DNA of 37,751 nt from Elysia marginata (GCA_019649035.1 BMAT01004146.1:69498-107248), one strand, 5' to 3'; counted from the first letter of the stretch, positions 1 to 12,723 are shown. The notes: generated by a model from the letters alone, not told the origin. Translations and numbers: made by a program.

Positions 1-1952
1 GGTTCTTTTTTTTAAAGTCCTTCAGTTTCTTAATATAATTATGCTGACTTGATGTATTGCGAAAATAGCTTTTGCGTTAAAAGGTAAATTAAAAATATTA
101 TTGTAAACTTTATAGGGTAAAATCCTTGAGAAGTGGTTTGAGATACCGGCAGTAACTTGAAAAACATTTTGCGATGCATGTTGTTCAAAAGTCATCTGAA
201 AAAAACCGAGCATAAAATGCAGCACAACCAATAAATACCTTTACCGTTCTTTTTTCTTCAAATAATCACACAGATAGATGATTGGAATGAGAAGCAATAT
301 ATATCTATCTCACCATTCTGAAGCATCGATTGGTCGCACAATGGTTTGAAGATATTAAACGAAAGAAAACAAATCAAATTCACAGGGCAGGGAAAGCGAA
401 AGTGAAAAACACTAGGAATCTTTGTGTTTAGTGATAAAACGTTGTACAAGTCAGACTATTATATGTATATTTTGTTTAGTTTTGTTTAAATCGAGTACCG
501 GTATGCATTTTTATTACAAGCGAATATTTTCCCAAAATCAATTATGAATGTGAATTGTATTTTATCATCTTAAGTTGACGATTTCGTCAGCAAAAAATAC
601 AGAGAGGGGGCGAGGGAGGCAAAAAAAAAGAGGAATGAGAAAAAGAAAGAGATAAAGAGATCAGGGACAGACCATAGAAATTCTGAAAAAGTAGGACGGT
701 AATAGTTCACGAGGGAAAAATAACAATGAAAAAAACTTCTTCATCTGAAGTAACCACGAGCCCTAAACTTACAGCTAACGCCTGATGGTGTCTGATAATT
801 GTATTGCTTTGAATGTAATACCAGGACTCGAAACAGATCCTTCCGCTGAACTGACTCTCAAAGACAACTAGAGTTTTTGATCTTTGATCCACCCACAACA
901 TGCTCTAGGGGCAAAATAATTAAATAAAACCAAACTTAGCCTTGGGTTGCCTCCCCTGAACTCATATGAAGGAAACCGACCAAGCGCTAATATGGAAGTT
1001 GTTGATTTTCAAGCTTTAAAAGTCTTTGAGATCAAACGCTTTAAAAGTTCATCTAGATATAAACTGAGACCGCTGTGGTTGGTGAGCTGGTTCTTCTACC
1101 TATATTGTCCATATTGAATAACATAATCTATGGTTTACTTCATAAGAACAAACACTTTTTTTTTAATTTAGAGCTTTAAATAATATAATTTTTGCTTGCA
1201 GTTGGTTTATATAGTTCACTTCTATGAATTTGTTTCATTTATGAGCTAAACTTTGGGAAATTTTTATAATAAAAAACCCAAGTAAAAAACAAAACGAAAA
1301 AAACCTCATGTCTGAATATGCTTGGCAATATTTGAACTGTGAATAAAAAAAAAAAAGAAAAACAATGATAGCCTTCTACGGTTCGTAAAAAAAATTAAAG
1401 TAAATGAACGCTATTTTGCTAGTCCAAACGCTATATCTGAGTTTTAAGTATTCTCAACTAGTGCCATTAGACATGAAACATTTGCCTTTTTATGTATTGA
1501 TTTGGTTTATACAACAATCCTGCTAAACAAGCAATATCAGCGTTTCTCGATTAAGGAACTTCTTTAAACAAGAAGCAGAAGAGAGGTGTACCATTCATTC
1601 TACTCTCGGAAGATTGTCCTTAAATTCAAATATCTTTTTTTCAAAGGTTAGGGCCACTTAAAGCGCGATAAGTTGTTTGGGAATTGTGTTCCCACTACAG
1701 AATAAAACACGGAATGGTCAGATTATAGAGATAATTCGCTCGCAATTTGGCCTGTCTACAATTTACATGTCAAATGACACGCAAGTCTTCGCGAGGGGCC
1801 ATGATTGGTGAAGAACTGATCGAAAGAAGCGGGTTTTCTGCTTCCTATTCCCGTCCAACTTTTTTGTTTTGTTGTATTGGAGGGAAATATATTCCTGTGA
1901 GAAGTTGGATTTCCTAAGATCGATTTTTCTTTATCCTACAATCACATGTAGA
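1..1952. other. gene-free AT-rich DNA
   Basis: I see no supportable exon here. There are scattered A-rich and T-rich runs and one short purine-rich stretch near 600-660. Open frames on the minus strand at 22-231, 258-449 and 707-901 show no family motif and no matching splice signals. The region could be intron of the minus-strand SPEC3-like gene or intergenic DNA. Confidence 0.6.
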
Positions 1953-2020
1953 CGAGGTGTAGTGTTGACATACAGCTTTCGCATCAAGAGCTTCTGGGTT
2001 CAGATCCTGGTTGTATGTTC
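1953..2020 (+). mobile_element. tRNA-like SINE head, degenerate
   Basis: A B-box-like sequence, GGGTTCAGATCC, lies at about 1995-2006. About 45 bases upstream is an A-box-like GGTGTAGTGTTGAC. The spacing matches an internal RNA polymerase III promoter, as in tRNA-derived SINEs. A clean cloverleaf cannot be drawn and no target-site duplication was found. It is more likely an old SINE fragment than a tRNA gene. Confidence 0.35.
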
Positions 2021-5000
2021 TATTCAAATTGCTATGCGACTTTAGGCTGCACACGATTGCAGTGCTATGAAGTGACATGTTGTGTATGGCGACATATTTT
2101 TTCTTGGATGTGTGAGAAATGGATTTTAGTTCAGCAAGATTTCTAGGCAGTGTAACAATGAGTTTTTATGGGGACTAATCAGAATGTCAAAACTCTCGAA
2201 TGTAAAATTTTCTTATGATTCTGTAGCGCTATTTTCCTTTATTATATTGTAAATTTGATTCAATTGATAATCGTAGTAAGACGTATCTCTGGAAGTCTCA
2301 TTGAAATGCCAGATTCTATGTTAACTGTTTGTTTTTATGTAAAAATCACTCATTCGATAAATAAAAGAAAACTCACTATCTCGAATGAGACCATGAGTTA
2401 CTAATGTGTCATCGAGTAAGAAATAAAGACCGGAACTCAGACAAACAAGCACACACAGAGATAGACAAACAGATATGCAGGCATGTATGCAAACTGACAC
2501 ACAAACAGATCTGTAAACAGACTTAGAAAAATAGTTTGCAGAGTTTGCAAAATAATTTTATTTAAGATACTGCGAAGAACCAACATGTTCAATTTGCACG
2601 TAAGTTTAAGTTTTGTCTTGGGAGCTATACCAATTGATGCACACGAAAGTATAAAATAGTTACAAACTTTTACAAAGAGCTGTCTAAAGAAAATATTGAA
2701 AATTGTTTATCCACAGATTATCAAGTATAAAATATTTTGAAAGATGACAAACAGTTAAGTAGGTATGCATGGATTGAGAGGGATAAGACACACCATGAGG
2801 AAACCAGCAAGACACGATAAAGCCTGCATTAATGTGGAGCTATCGGGGGCGAAGAATAAAAGGTAGGTGAAACGAAAAACATGGCGGAAACTCGCCCAAA
2901 AGGTTATTATCTGGAAAGAGTAACTTTCGTGGAAAAAAGTTTCAGGAAGAGCACAATCTAGGAGGAAGTGAAAGTCTGTCGTTTGTGGTCTATGCTGGAT
3001 AAAAAAAAGCTATGCCGATGATGGTGATGACAACCTTATAATTAGGAAAAAGCTCCTACAACAATCATACCTCAATCCAGACTGCTCAATACCTTGGCCC
3101 TAATGTAAGGCTCATAGCGAAATTGGAAGTAAATTATTCGACGTCTGTGATAAAAGAATGCAAATGAAGCTTAATGGTTTTTTTAGAAGGAAACAACCTC
3201 TTGACATGCGATAATTTACGTGGTAATGGCAATTTTTATAGCGTTTCTCAACATTTATGTGAGGTTCTTATTCCTGCAGGTGAAAAGGCATGATATCAAA
3301 CTTTCGCTTTACGAAGAGTGGGTTATTTCACAATGTAAATTTATCAACACACCCGTCCGTGTATGGCATATACGCCATCTATGTATTCCTTATTGCATTT
3401 AAATCTGCGCTTTTGTAGAGAACAATATCATTTTCTTCAGTTATGTTTTAAAAAATTCAAATCTCATTCGGAAATATTTGCAGGCACTGGTTTTAAAGTG
3501 CATTTTTATATTTTTCTTTGATTATGCAAGTATTGGGCTATCAGGATTATCAAATCAATAAATAGACAAAAAATATAAGTGACTGAAAACTGGTACTGAA
3601 ATTGCAAACAAATAAAGCGAACGAATATATTTACATATCGATTGGTCTTATTTTGATAAAAATTCATATTCAATTATCCTTCCTTGGACCAAAAAGTATT
3701 GGTGTCTGCAAAAAATGAAAAGGAGATTTTGATAAATCTAGCTCTTAGTTAATATTCTAATATCCTCGAGGTTCTTTTAAAAGAATTAATTTCGTTGAGG
3801 CAGTGTCAGTCCCAAAAGCATCCCCACTTTGCCTTTTATCCAAGGTCTCCGTTTTCGCCTGATCTTTTTATCTTACTAGTAAGCTTAGTAGAGATAATCT
3901 TGCGATAAACCGACGAAACCTTACAATAATCCACTTTTATCACCATGAAGTATAACAAACCACGCGTCTAATTTATTCATGAAAGTCTACGACGGACAGT
4001 ATCAATACAATTCAATACATGTATTATCGAAGGAAATAAAGATATATAGACCCGTTTAACCTGAATGTTATCTTAGTGGCTAGCATTAAAAGAGCAAAGT
4101 GGTCGATTCTTAGGAAACGAGACTGATCTCTTCCATCAAGCTTTCCAGCCTATCCCAGCTCGACTCTTATTTCACCACCCTTACTCACTTTTTCCTTGGC
4201 TTAACAGTACCCTAAGCCCAGCTAGAAACACGCGTCTTACTTTTTCTCTACTTCTTCTTGGATTCCACAAGTCGATTTTAACTCACACTCCGGAAGAATC
4301 CATCTCCTCTCTTCCTCTTAAAATCTTTAAAAGCTCCTAGGAAAAAATTCGGACTGAACCAATCTAGGTGTAGATAACAATTCATACCAGTCTCTCAGAC
4401 AAACACTGTTCCGGCTTTTCACCTGCCCATGAACTCCAGAGCTGTTTAAAAAGTAACGCGGGCTATGTTGAAGGTATTCTCCTACCCATCTTTATAAGCT
4501 TTTAATGTTTTCACCATCAGTCAATGTCTCTAACCGTAGGTTATAATATGAACCATCCATATGAGCCTACCTTTTTCTCTACAGGCTTTAACTAATAGCC
4601 TTCACTTGATGTAAGGTGATAGTAAAACGTCACACAAAATATTTTAACAATTGCAGTTATGTTTTGGAGTATTCTTACTCTAACCCCTTGTTTCTGATAA
4701 TATGATCATGTCCGAAGAAGCATACGGAATTCTATTTGCCCATTGTCTCTTTTATTATTTTAAGTCCCTGTAAACGCTTATCGCATGTATTATTTCTTTG
4801 TCACAGAGTAACGGTATGCCTTATTTATAACTAGAAGGTACTTCAGTCTGGATTTAGAAACTTCCGCTCTCAAATCGATACTAGGTAATCTTCTATATGT
4901 TTCCTTAACTACCAAGATTGATAGAATATTCCAATATGATCGCACTGATCTGTGCATAAGGCATACGATGTTACTTTTTGACAAACAAGAACTGTGAGAA

Positions 5001-5580
5001 AAAGGAAATGTGGACAATCAGTAAACTTTTTTCTTTTAAAAAATTGACGAATCTTTTAATTACCATGACTCTACTGCTCTACTGCTGTAGATGAATTATT
5101 GATGTTGGGTTGTTTTTTCCTATATGCTTTTTTCTATTGTCTATAAAATTACCCGGTAGGTTAGTTGTGGTTTTACTTTTCGGTTTTCATTCAAAGTTTT
5201 TTTAAAAACTTTTTTCGTGATAGTTTTTTTTTCTTTTGAGTGCATATTTTTGGTAACATGCATTTTAGATCTTTTCTAAGTTTCTGAATGTTAAAAGTTT
5301 AAATATTTAGTGTTACTATACTATCTAGTTTTCTAACACTCCGCTCGAATGAGTCGCGAGTGGCACTTCACATATTCTCGGGGTCCTTCGTATCTAAGCC
5401 AAATGGTGCAGAGTGTCTTGTACTAATGACATTTTGCTATAGTACCTTATTCTAGGCTGGACAGTAAGAAAAAGTCATGAACTAAATTTTAGGACTCGTG
5501 GAAGAATTCTGTGAGATATGTTTCTTTTAGACTACGTTGAGGGGGAATTATCATCTGAGCAGAGGATTAACTGAGTTTTT
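2021..5580. other. gene-free AT-rich DNA
   Basis: No convincing exon was found. An ACA/GACA-rich stretch lies near 2440-2525. An acceptor-like site (ttattcctgcag) at about 3280 is followed by about 20 open codons, but there is no good donor and no recognisable motif. The rest is ordinary AT-rich sequence. Confidence 0.55.
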
Positions 5581-5583
5581 AAG

Positions 5584-5688
5584 GACTCTTTAGAGGTCGA
5601 AAGCTAAACAAAGATTATGAATTTGGCCTGATTGTTCCAGTTTTCGTATCACTGTTTTTCAGACCCTTTGGGGGTCGAAAGCTTAACA
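5584..5688. repeat. short direct repeat pair, 78 bp apart
   Basis: The sequence starting GACTCTTTAGAGGTCGAAAG at 5584 recurs with a few changes as GACCCTTTGGGGGTCGAAAG at 5662, and both continue as GCTWAACA. The period is 78 bp. It may be the remnant of a tandem duplication or two decayed repeat units. Confidence 0.5.
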
Positions 5689-6229
5689 GAAATACAGCAT
5701 CATTATTGTTATTGTTCTTTTAATGATCATCCCCATCCCAACTTTTATTATTATTGCCACCACCACCACCAACAATTACTTGCAATTAGTTTCTTAATCA
5801 ATTCAAACTGTAAAAGTTTTTCTTTAATTTAGAATATATTGTACACACAGAAACTTTCTCTGCTGACAAAGTCATATATGCGCATTGAGAAATGCAGTTT
5901 AAAGGGATGACACAAATTAATCGAAACTGAAATAAATCGTACTTGTGCCCATGCGACGCTTTTAGATACGCTGAGCAAGGAACAAGGTTCTTACGTCATT
6001 TGTAAACATTCGTCCAGACATTGCATACAGCGTTATCAAAGTTAAATTTGTTTTAAAGAACCTTTCGATTGGCTTTCATAAATAAAATTAATCTCTAGTA
6101 GAAAAAACAATGTGGCTGGCTGTTGACGTGTTCCATAATGGTAAAGTGGTAAAAGTCTCTCGGCAAGATTTTGTTCTGCCCTTATTCTTTCTTGTTGTTT
6201 AACAAAATTGCATTGTAAGGAGATATCAC

Positions 6230-6451
6230 AAAAGAGAGAGGAACAGAAACAGACAGATAGAAAGAAAGAAAGGGGAAGATGGAAAGAGAGCATATAATGA
6301 AAGATAAAAAATAGATTAAAAGGCGAGAAGAGAAAGAGATGTAGAAACCACCGAGACAGACTGACAGAGAGAAAGACAGACAGACAGAGAGAAAGACAGA
6401 CAGGCAGACAGACAGAGAGAAAGATATATAGATAGAGAGAGAGAAAGAGAA

Positions 6452-6494
<43 letters not shown>

Positions 6495-6495
6495 A
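6230..6495. repeat. (GA)n/(GACA)n polypurine microsatellite
   Basis: This is a purine-rich tract of GAGA and GACAGACA units ending in a run of about ten G at 6485-6494. The 181- and 91-residue open frames on the opposite strand are low-complexity Ser/Leu/Phe translations of the complement and are not genes. Confidence 0.9.
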
Positions 6496-7960
6496 TGGAG
6501 GGAAGTAGAGAAAGAGATTACCCATGATATAAAAATGAAATGGCCTTTGGTAGAAAAGCGGCGCACTCGAGGTAAACAATAAATCAATCATTATTCTGAG
6601 GTAATTTAAAACATTTACTTTACGTTCACGTTAAAAACACTATGCCCTCAAAAGAATTCCATCTTAGCTACAATCAAGCTTTAAAACGAAAAGTCTCATT
6701 ATCTAGTATAAAGGGTTAGAAAAACATTATATTTTGACATAATGGGTGTAATAAAACAAAAAAAAAGTTTTACACTTGAATAAAGTAAAATATTCTCACA
6801 CAATCATCTATCAATCTAAAAAATCTCCGATAAGGCGCTGATTAAGGGGAGTGTATCTCTTATTTTCAAACCTTTACTAGATAATGAGATTTTTATTGTT
6901 CATGAAAAGATACCTTGCGAAAAAAATATTTTAAACTGCGAGCACTTATTCGTCAAAAATTTAACTTTCCGATTTTTTATAGACAAGTTTTAAACAGTTT
7001 TCATGCCCAAATCATTTATTACAAACCAAGGTGACTGAGATGCAAAAAAAGCATCCGTTGCAAAAAAGTAAAAACACATAATTATCGTATGGTTTTGCCT
7101 ACCCCAGCAGAATACAGAAGTAAGTCAAAGTGAGGAATGATTGATTGTTTGTATTACTGCAACTCGTCCACCAAAAGGTAAGCTGATTATCCATTAGCCT
7201 CTGTGAGACAAAGGCTCATGATAAAAATAGGTAGAGGAAGGGTTAAGAGTTGGGACGTGATGAGAGACTTTATATCATAAAACAACAGACTGCGTTAAAC
7301 ATTGTAGACAGTCTATGTTCGAAATTTTGATCATGCGACTAATACAGCACACTATACGATACTTATGGTGTTTCCATGTTCAAATTATTTTTTGTATTGT
7401 AATTCATTGGAATAAGGCGATCTCGATAATCAAAACGCGGTTACAACAAAGAAAAATCCCGCATTTTACTGGTTAAAACAGCGTTTCCGACTGTTTCCGT
7501 GTGTTCATCTTGTGTTTTTTCCGTGTTAAATTCATGTGGCTGATTACAAAGCACCTTCTAAGGAAAGAAAGTGCTTGTTTATCTATTACTCCAGACCTGC
7601 CTACTACATAAATGACAGATATGGCTGTAGGCCCACATTTATGTAGCTTAGAGTAAACAACAAGTATTGGCCTACTTCATATCAAACGTTAAAAAGGCTT
7701 ATCAAGAAAACCAGACAAATGAAAACGAAGATACAGCCAAAGTAAATGCACGAGATGATTGGTGCGTTAATCGAATGTCAGTGTGAACTTCCATCTGCAT
7801 GCGAAATGTAAATATTGTGGGCCGATGTTTTGAGATGAAACAAATATCTTATATGCCAGCAGATCTATGAAAGATACACAAATTAATGTTGAATTTATGA
7901 GAGATAAGGTGAAGTGGGGGTAACAAGATGATGGAGAGAAAACGAAAGAGGATAAATGTT
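6496..7960. other. gene-free AT-rich DNA
   Basis: No exon with usable frame and splice sites was found. An acceptor-like (ccccagcag, about 7107) and donor-like (AAAAG|GTAAGC, about 7176) pair bounds about 70 bases that carry stops in all three frames. Confidence 0.55.
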
Positions 7961-7961
7961 A

Positions 7962-8004
7962 GTCTCTCTCTCTCTCTCTCTCTCTCTCACATACACACAC
8001 ACAT
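7962..8004. repeat. (TC)n followed by (CA)n microsatellite
   Basis: An uninterrupted TC run of about 26 bases passes directly into an imperfect CA run, with looser CTAT/CTCT sequence to about 8045. Confidence 0.9.
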
Positions 8005-8870
8005 TTTCTGTCTCTATCTATCTCTGCTGCTCTACCTCTCTGCCTTTCTCCCCTGCCCCCACCCCTATATATTAAAGCACTCTCAGCACAACCTCTATCA
8101 ATCCTGAATAACTAGAGACAATAGTCCTGAAGAAGTCGCGTGTTTGAGCGGCTCGCTCGCAGGTAAAACAGTTACATTCATGCGCGTGGGTAAATCAGAG
8201 AAAACGAAGAATGTACAACAACATAACATCAATAATAATAATCTGTTCCTTTTTAAAACCTCTTGCACATAGAAACTTGTTACAAATAACAGCCTGATCC
8301 CGTGTCGTGCCCCACACAGAAGGCAATTCGTTTTGTGTTACCAAAGGTTCCAGAACTTCAGACGGTGAAAAACAGGTAAACAACCACAGGCACCTGAAAG
8401 CTCTAAGTGTTAGCACATAGCAAGACTTTTCCCTGTATCTGCTCAAAATTTTGTCCATAATCCGGATCGCGTTCAGATTTTAAAAAATCGTGTACATGGC
8501 ATCGTTAAGATGGCCTAATACCTATAGGCCTACTGTTTTTTTTTTACTTTATTGTCTAACATCGAAATATAAGCACGCAAATGAGATGAACTCAAACAAC
8601 GTGAGTCCATTTTGTACATTGTAAGTCCTACTTTGAAACACTTAAAATCTATCACTGTTTTAATCTCATAAAAAAACAGATGTTGCTTTGTCATACTTCT
8701 GTTCACTTTGCACTGTGACCTCGCGTTCTAATTTATGCCCAGTCCTATTTTAACTTCGTTTGCGAAATGTATCAAATTTATTTTGAAGAGAGTAATTAAT
8801 CAAAACCACGTTTTCAATTACCATTACTTCTTATAACATTCTTCTGTTATTAAAGGGTCAGATTTCTATC
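8005..8870. other. gene-free DNA
   Basis: The minus-strand open frame at 8195-8458 shows no recognised family motif. I see nothing else supportable. Confidence 0.5.
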
Positions 8871-8962
8871 CGTCTGCTGGGAGAGGTCACATTTTACACA
8901 CTTATGCCTACCATTTACACACATCTAAACAAAATGGGTTCGTCTGCTTCGTTTGTTGAATT
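8871..8962 (+). repeat. dispersed repeat, copy 1
   Basis: This resembles 12448-12556 in the same orientation. Shared blocks include GAGGTCAYATTTTACACA near the left end and, after a variable middle, TTCGYCYGCTTYGTTTGYTGAATT at the right end (16 or so bases strictly conserved). The middle differs in length. It is likely two diverged copies of one unclassified interspersed repeat. Confidence 0.5.
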
Positions 8963-9991
8963 CTTTATTTTATTGCTACAAATAATATGTCAATACACCT
9001 AATTGTAACAGTCCTTTGTATTTTATAGATTGTAAATAACAAAACAAGCGTTTTTTAAAAGCAGAGTTGGACTTAAAAGAAATAACCGCCACCTTTCTTA
9101 CCCTTGGCTTTTAATCTATCCAAAAATTCATTACAAAAGTTGCAGCTGTTCATCAAAAAAGTGGCATCGAATATGGCTAGTTGACGTAACGTGAATTATT
9201 GTTCATCTATTGACACAACTTCAATGATCTAGGCAGGTTAAACTGCTTAAGTTGCTCTGTCTTCACTCCAGGGCCGTGTCTCTCTAAGGGTATTAAAGTG
9301 GGGTCAATGTATGAGGAAATGGTATGGATTACCATGCTGTGACAAATAGGGTGCTGTAAATAGAAAAGGTCGACATGGAAAGTGCCGAGATTCTTAATTA
9401 GCTTGTCCATAGTCACCCTTAGAGAGAGGGGGGGGGTGCTGTGCGTAGGGCGTCAAATACTTATGTCATCGACCTTGATAAGTTCGAGAACTTTACAATA
9501 ATATTATTACCATAGTGATGTCATTAATGGTTTGGGCGACTTTTCAGAGGCACCTCAAAGTTTGAGATGATAGATAATGATATTAGCTCCCAAAAATTGG
9601 TGAAGTTTAAAAGGCATGTCTGCTGCACGGTTGGTTCATGATGGTAGTTTATTTTACAAGCGTATCACCTCAAGCTGCAGCTTGTAACAGTTCTTATGCT
9701 GTTTACTGTTCTTGATACCGTTCATTCGGCATGCTACACAATTGTAAGAGTAGTTTTGGGGATCCTGAGGCAATGTAAGCAGTGATTACTGCTAGCTCTG
9801 CTATTGGTAGAACAGCGCAATTGCTCAAACTAATAAACACCTATTGTCATGTTTTTTGTAATAAATGCTGCTTATTAGGTCTGTGTTGACACATAAATTC
9901 AATGGATGTGTTGTGACAATAAACTGCACACGGCAGGAGTACCAGACAACCTGGTGAACTACTGGGACCAAAACAGTGTTACACTACTCAC
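8963..9991. other. no exon seen; likely SPEC3-like intron
   Basis: This lies directly downstream (minus strand) of the SPEC3-like exon, so it is probably intron. A short poly-G run is at 9429-9436. I searched by eye for the next exon, which must begin with two bases completing a Gly codon, and found no credible match. Confidence 0.5.
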
Positions 9992-10199
9992 CAAATCCAG
10001 GCACAATGATGTTCAGGATGCACAGTAACACTGCCAGGGCGACGGGCATGCGAGGGATGGCGTTATACAGAGATCCGTGTTTCTCGTGCACCTCGAGAAT
10101 CTCCACATCTTCGCCCATGTTGAGGGAACCCCGGCCTTTTCCGGCGCTCACCGAGAGCCGGTCTTTCCTGCCGGACATGCTCACAGCCGTTGAGTCCAA
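9992..10199 (-). CDS. SPEC3/Stum-family protein, internal exon
   Basis: This 208-bp exon encodes 69 codons plus one base. A pyrimidine-rich acceptor (ttcttcacttccatcag) precedes 10199, and a strong donor, GTGAGT, begins at 9991, so the exon ends in phase 1 after the first base of a Gly codon. The product starts LDSTAVSMSGRKD, continues as a polar N-terminal segment (GEDVEILEVHEKHGS), and reaches a hydrophobic helix, IPRMPVALAVLLCILNIIVP, followed by GFG. The proline-flanked helix with a central Cys and the N..(V/L)PG.G ending is the hallmark of the SPEC3/Stum family (Pfam Spec3), small predicted two-pass membrane proteins. Sea-urchin SPEC3 is ciliary, and Drosophila stum acts in mechanosensory neurons. 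Later exons with the second membrane helix are missing from what I can find. The frame has no upstream ATG before a stop, so the start lies in an upstream exon or at the internal Met of MSGRKD. Confidence 0.8.
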
Positions 10200-11047
10200 C
10201 TGATGGAAGTGAAGAATGTGATACTCCTCGCCTTTTGCTGCAACGTGTGAATCTAGTTATCGTCTCTAACTGACGAGAGAGATAAAGTCTCGATATTCAA
10301 GGATGCAAGTGGTGATCTTAGTGACATTTATCCCTTCATCCACTTCGCTGGAAAACGATATCCTCGCAAAAACCAGTGTTTAATTTACCAACTCGTTATG
10401 TTATAAGTCCTTTGACAACACCAGTTTTGAAACATTCGTTTTCTGTTTTTGGCCGTTGTGAAAACAAAATGCGGCAGATTTTGAACAATCCCCTTGCTGT
10501 TGTTCTCCAGTACTGCTTTTATTATTATTATAATTCCACTGTAGTTAAGATAACCTTAAACTTTTATCATAATGAAATCAAATGACTGTATTTGCAACAG
10601 TTTTTTTTCCTATTGGGCAGAGGCATTACTACACTATGTAGAGTGAGTTATACATGATCTAAACACATTATTATAGATATATGTGGGCTCATGTAACACA
10701 AGCCTACACAAGAAGAGATAATTGACCAATAGCACTATACTAAAAAAAACAGTTTAACAAATCTCTAAAATCAAAGACTAACACAACAAGGCATCCATAA
10801 GCACTATAGAACTGCAAACAAGCTCTTGATCTTCCAGATTTTCGCTTTAGGTGCTCCACTGTAGAAATTCTTGAATATGAAATAGACAACGATATTAACC
10901 TTAGTTAATGTGTTTCGTTCTGCTACCTGGCTGCGCTTACTTCAAGACCTAGCACCACCTGCCTCAAGGAAAACTTGCTCTCCTCCTGCTGTGTACCTGA
11001 CGCTAATTGACAACAAATAAAAGCCAGGCGGTACCGTGAAAACTCAC
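10200..11047 (-). other. predicted intron of the SPEC3-like gene
   Basis: This is the interval between the candidate first exon and the SPEC3-like exon. It is AT-rich, with an ATT repeat near 10521-10532 and no other exon seen. Confidence 0.3.
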
Positions 11048-11062
11048 CCACAACACTTGCAT
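11048..11062 (-). CDS. candidate first coding exon of the SPEC3-like gene
   Basis: On the minus strand an ATG at 11062 reads MQVLW and is followed by a near-consensus donor, TGG|GTGAGT, at 11047. It ends in phase 0, matching the phase at which the exon at 9992-10199 opens, so the joined product would begin MQVLW-LDSTAVS. The implied intron is 848 bp. The flanking 11.0-11.4 kb is less AT-rich than its surroundings, as expected near a transcription start. Five codons is very little evidence, and this could equally be a 5' untranslated exon or chance. Confidence 0.3.
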
Positions 11063-11590
11063 TAACTTTTCCTCGCTGGACCAACAAATCAACACCACGG
11101 ACGCTAGGCACACTTCACTTTGTTTGTCTCACAAGTCCCTAAAATATCCAGAAATCCACGTGAGTTCGAGGCTACGTGTACTTATCTCACGGAATCTTGC
11201 GTACGATTAACATCAGCTTAGAGGGGATTCCCCGTGCCTCACCAGGTCTAGGGAGCCCTTGTTAAAAAGACCTCAGAGTATCACGTGTCGAGGTCAAGGC
11301 CAGGGCGAGGTAAATTAATGGGTAGAAGCTAGATGGCCGGGTGCCAATATTATGGCCTGGTCTCTAGGATCAGTGAAGAGTGGACAGGTAGTTAAATCAT
11401 TTAGTCCAGTAAGGGGAAATTAGTCGAGGGAGAGCAAGGGAAGTTAAAATGTTACAATGTTTGAAAAATACATGTAAAAATATTTTCTGTATCGCAAAAT
11501 ACTTCATGTATTGTTTGCGATCATAAAATGTTGCCATATAAATCTAAAAAAGATAACAGCAGCTTCCGCACCAAAAGTAGCAGCAGCTGC

Positions 11591-11661
<71 letters not shown>

Positions 11662-11697
11662 CAGTACTACTAGTAGTAGCTGTTGTTGTTGTTTTTG
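11591..11697. repeat. (TAG)n trinucleotide microsatellite
   Basis: The repeat is about 71 bp of pure AGT/TAG units (about 23 copies), followed by imperfect CAGTACTACTAG and TGTTGT units. Poly-Val and poly-Ser open frames across it are artefacts. An imperfect ATGATG tract follows at about 11735-11785. Confidence 0.95.
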
Positions 11698-11785
11698 CTG
11701 GTGTTTTACTTTTGTAATTAGTGGAAGCTTAAAAAGATGGTTGTGATAATGATGATGTTCATGGTGATGATGATAGTAATGATGT

Positions 11786-12447
11786 CTGTGACGAATATGC
11801 GTTTGTATTTAGCTCAATCTACTTTTAAAATCAGAAGCTTTGTTAAAATTGCTAGCGACACAAGGTACACAGAATACCCTTCTAAGTTACCACTGCAGAC
11901 TGCTAGAATTGATTATGCTTCAGTTGAACTCAACGACCACAACTGGTCGAGTAGCTGTGGATGCAGCTGGTACTCGAGTCTGGCTTTGGCATTTCTCTTA
12001 AGGGTCTAATTACCACTGACGGGGCAGGCACACGCTAACATGCTCTGCTAATGTTACCTCCTGCTCCCAGTCAACAATATTAGTTTCAAATTAATGCTTC
12101 ATATTATACTCTTACCTCCGTGGTCTGTTTGTTCAGCCATCGATTATAATATTAATATTTCGACTTATTATGGGAATTAAACGTACAGATTCTGTAGTTG
12201 TGAGGAAACCGTGTATATTTGTAGCCAACCGTGAAGCAAGGAACATAAAGTCCATCGAACAGTTCAAATGCGAAAACTTTTATGTTAGAACCAGAAGTGA
12301 GTACTTTAATTTAACATATTACTTGCTAACTTAAAGTTTTTAGTAAACTGCACACATTAATAAGGCACTGGAGGAACAACTAAAAAGCAAAATCTGACGC
12401 GGGCTGACAAAACGTTTAATGCGCTCAGCTCTAGTTTTGAGTTGTCT
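11786..12447. other. intergenic DNA, no feature seen
   Basis: This lies between the divergently oriented SPEC3-like and AKAP14-like genes. The open frame at 11737-12009 starts in the ATG repeat and shows no motif or splice support. Confidence 0.5.
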
Positions 12448-12556
12448 GTCTATTCGGGGGAGGTCATATTTTACACATTCCTACCTAACGTTTAAATATG
12501 GTAGGCAGAAGAAAACACATCACCAAAACAGTTTCGCCCGCTTTGTTTGCTGAATT
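12448..12556 (+). repeat. dispersed repeat, copy 2
   Basis: This is the partner of 8871-8962, 3.6 kb away in the same orientation. It shares the GAGGTCA-ATTTTACACA block and the GCTTTGTTTGCTGAATT end. The middle here contains TATGGTAGGCAG, which copy 1 lacks in this form. Confidence 0.5.
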
Positions 12557-12589
12557 GTGTAGAATTTAGGTTAGATGTACATCTAAAAC

Positions 12590-12712
12590 CTAGAAGAGCT
12601 TAATATTTGACTTAAATCTAGAAATGAATTTAGATAATATATATTTGGAGCTAGATGTAAAACATATCTTGATCTAGAGTCTGTTTATGGCCTATATCTA
12701 GAGTAACTTTTG
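12590..12712. repeat. TCTAGA-rich segment next to a minisatellite
   Basis: ATCTAGA/GATCTAGAG-type words recur several times (near 12617, 12645, 12674 and 12698), in the same style as the larger block at 27240-28260. No regular period is apparent. Confidence 0.4.
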
Positions 12713-12723
12713 GTCTCCATTTG

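Noticed and set aside
6042..6591. Long minus-strand open frames of 181 and 91 codons
   Set aside because: They are Ser/Leu/Phe/Cys low-complexity translations of the complement of a (GA)n/(GACA)n tract. There is no domain and no splice support.
8358..8393. Candidate next exon of the SPEC3-like gene (minus-strand acceptor before GTGCCTGTGG)
   Set aside because: The phase fits, but the predicted residues after Gly do not resemble the SPEC3 membrane region and no donor is convincing.
11511..11746. Poly-Val and poly-Ser open frames
   Set aside because: They are translations of the (TAG)n microsatellite.
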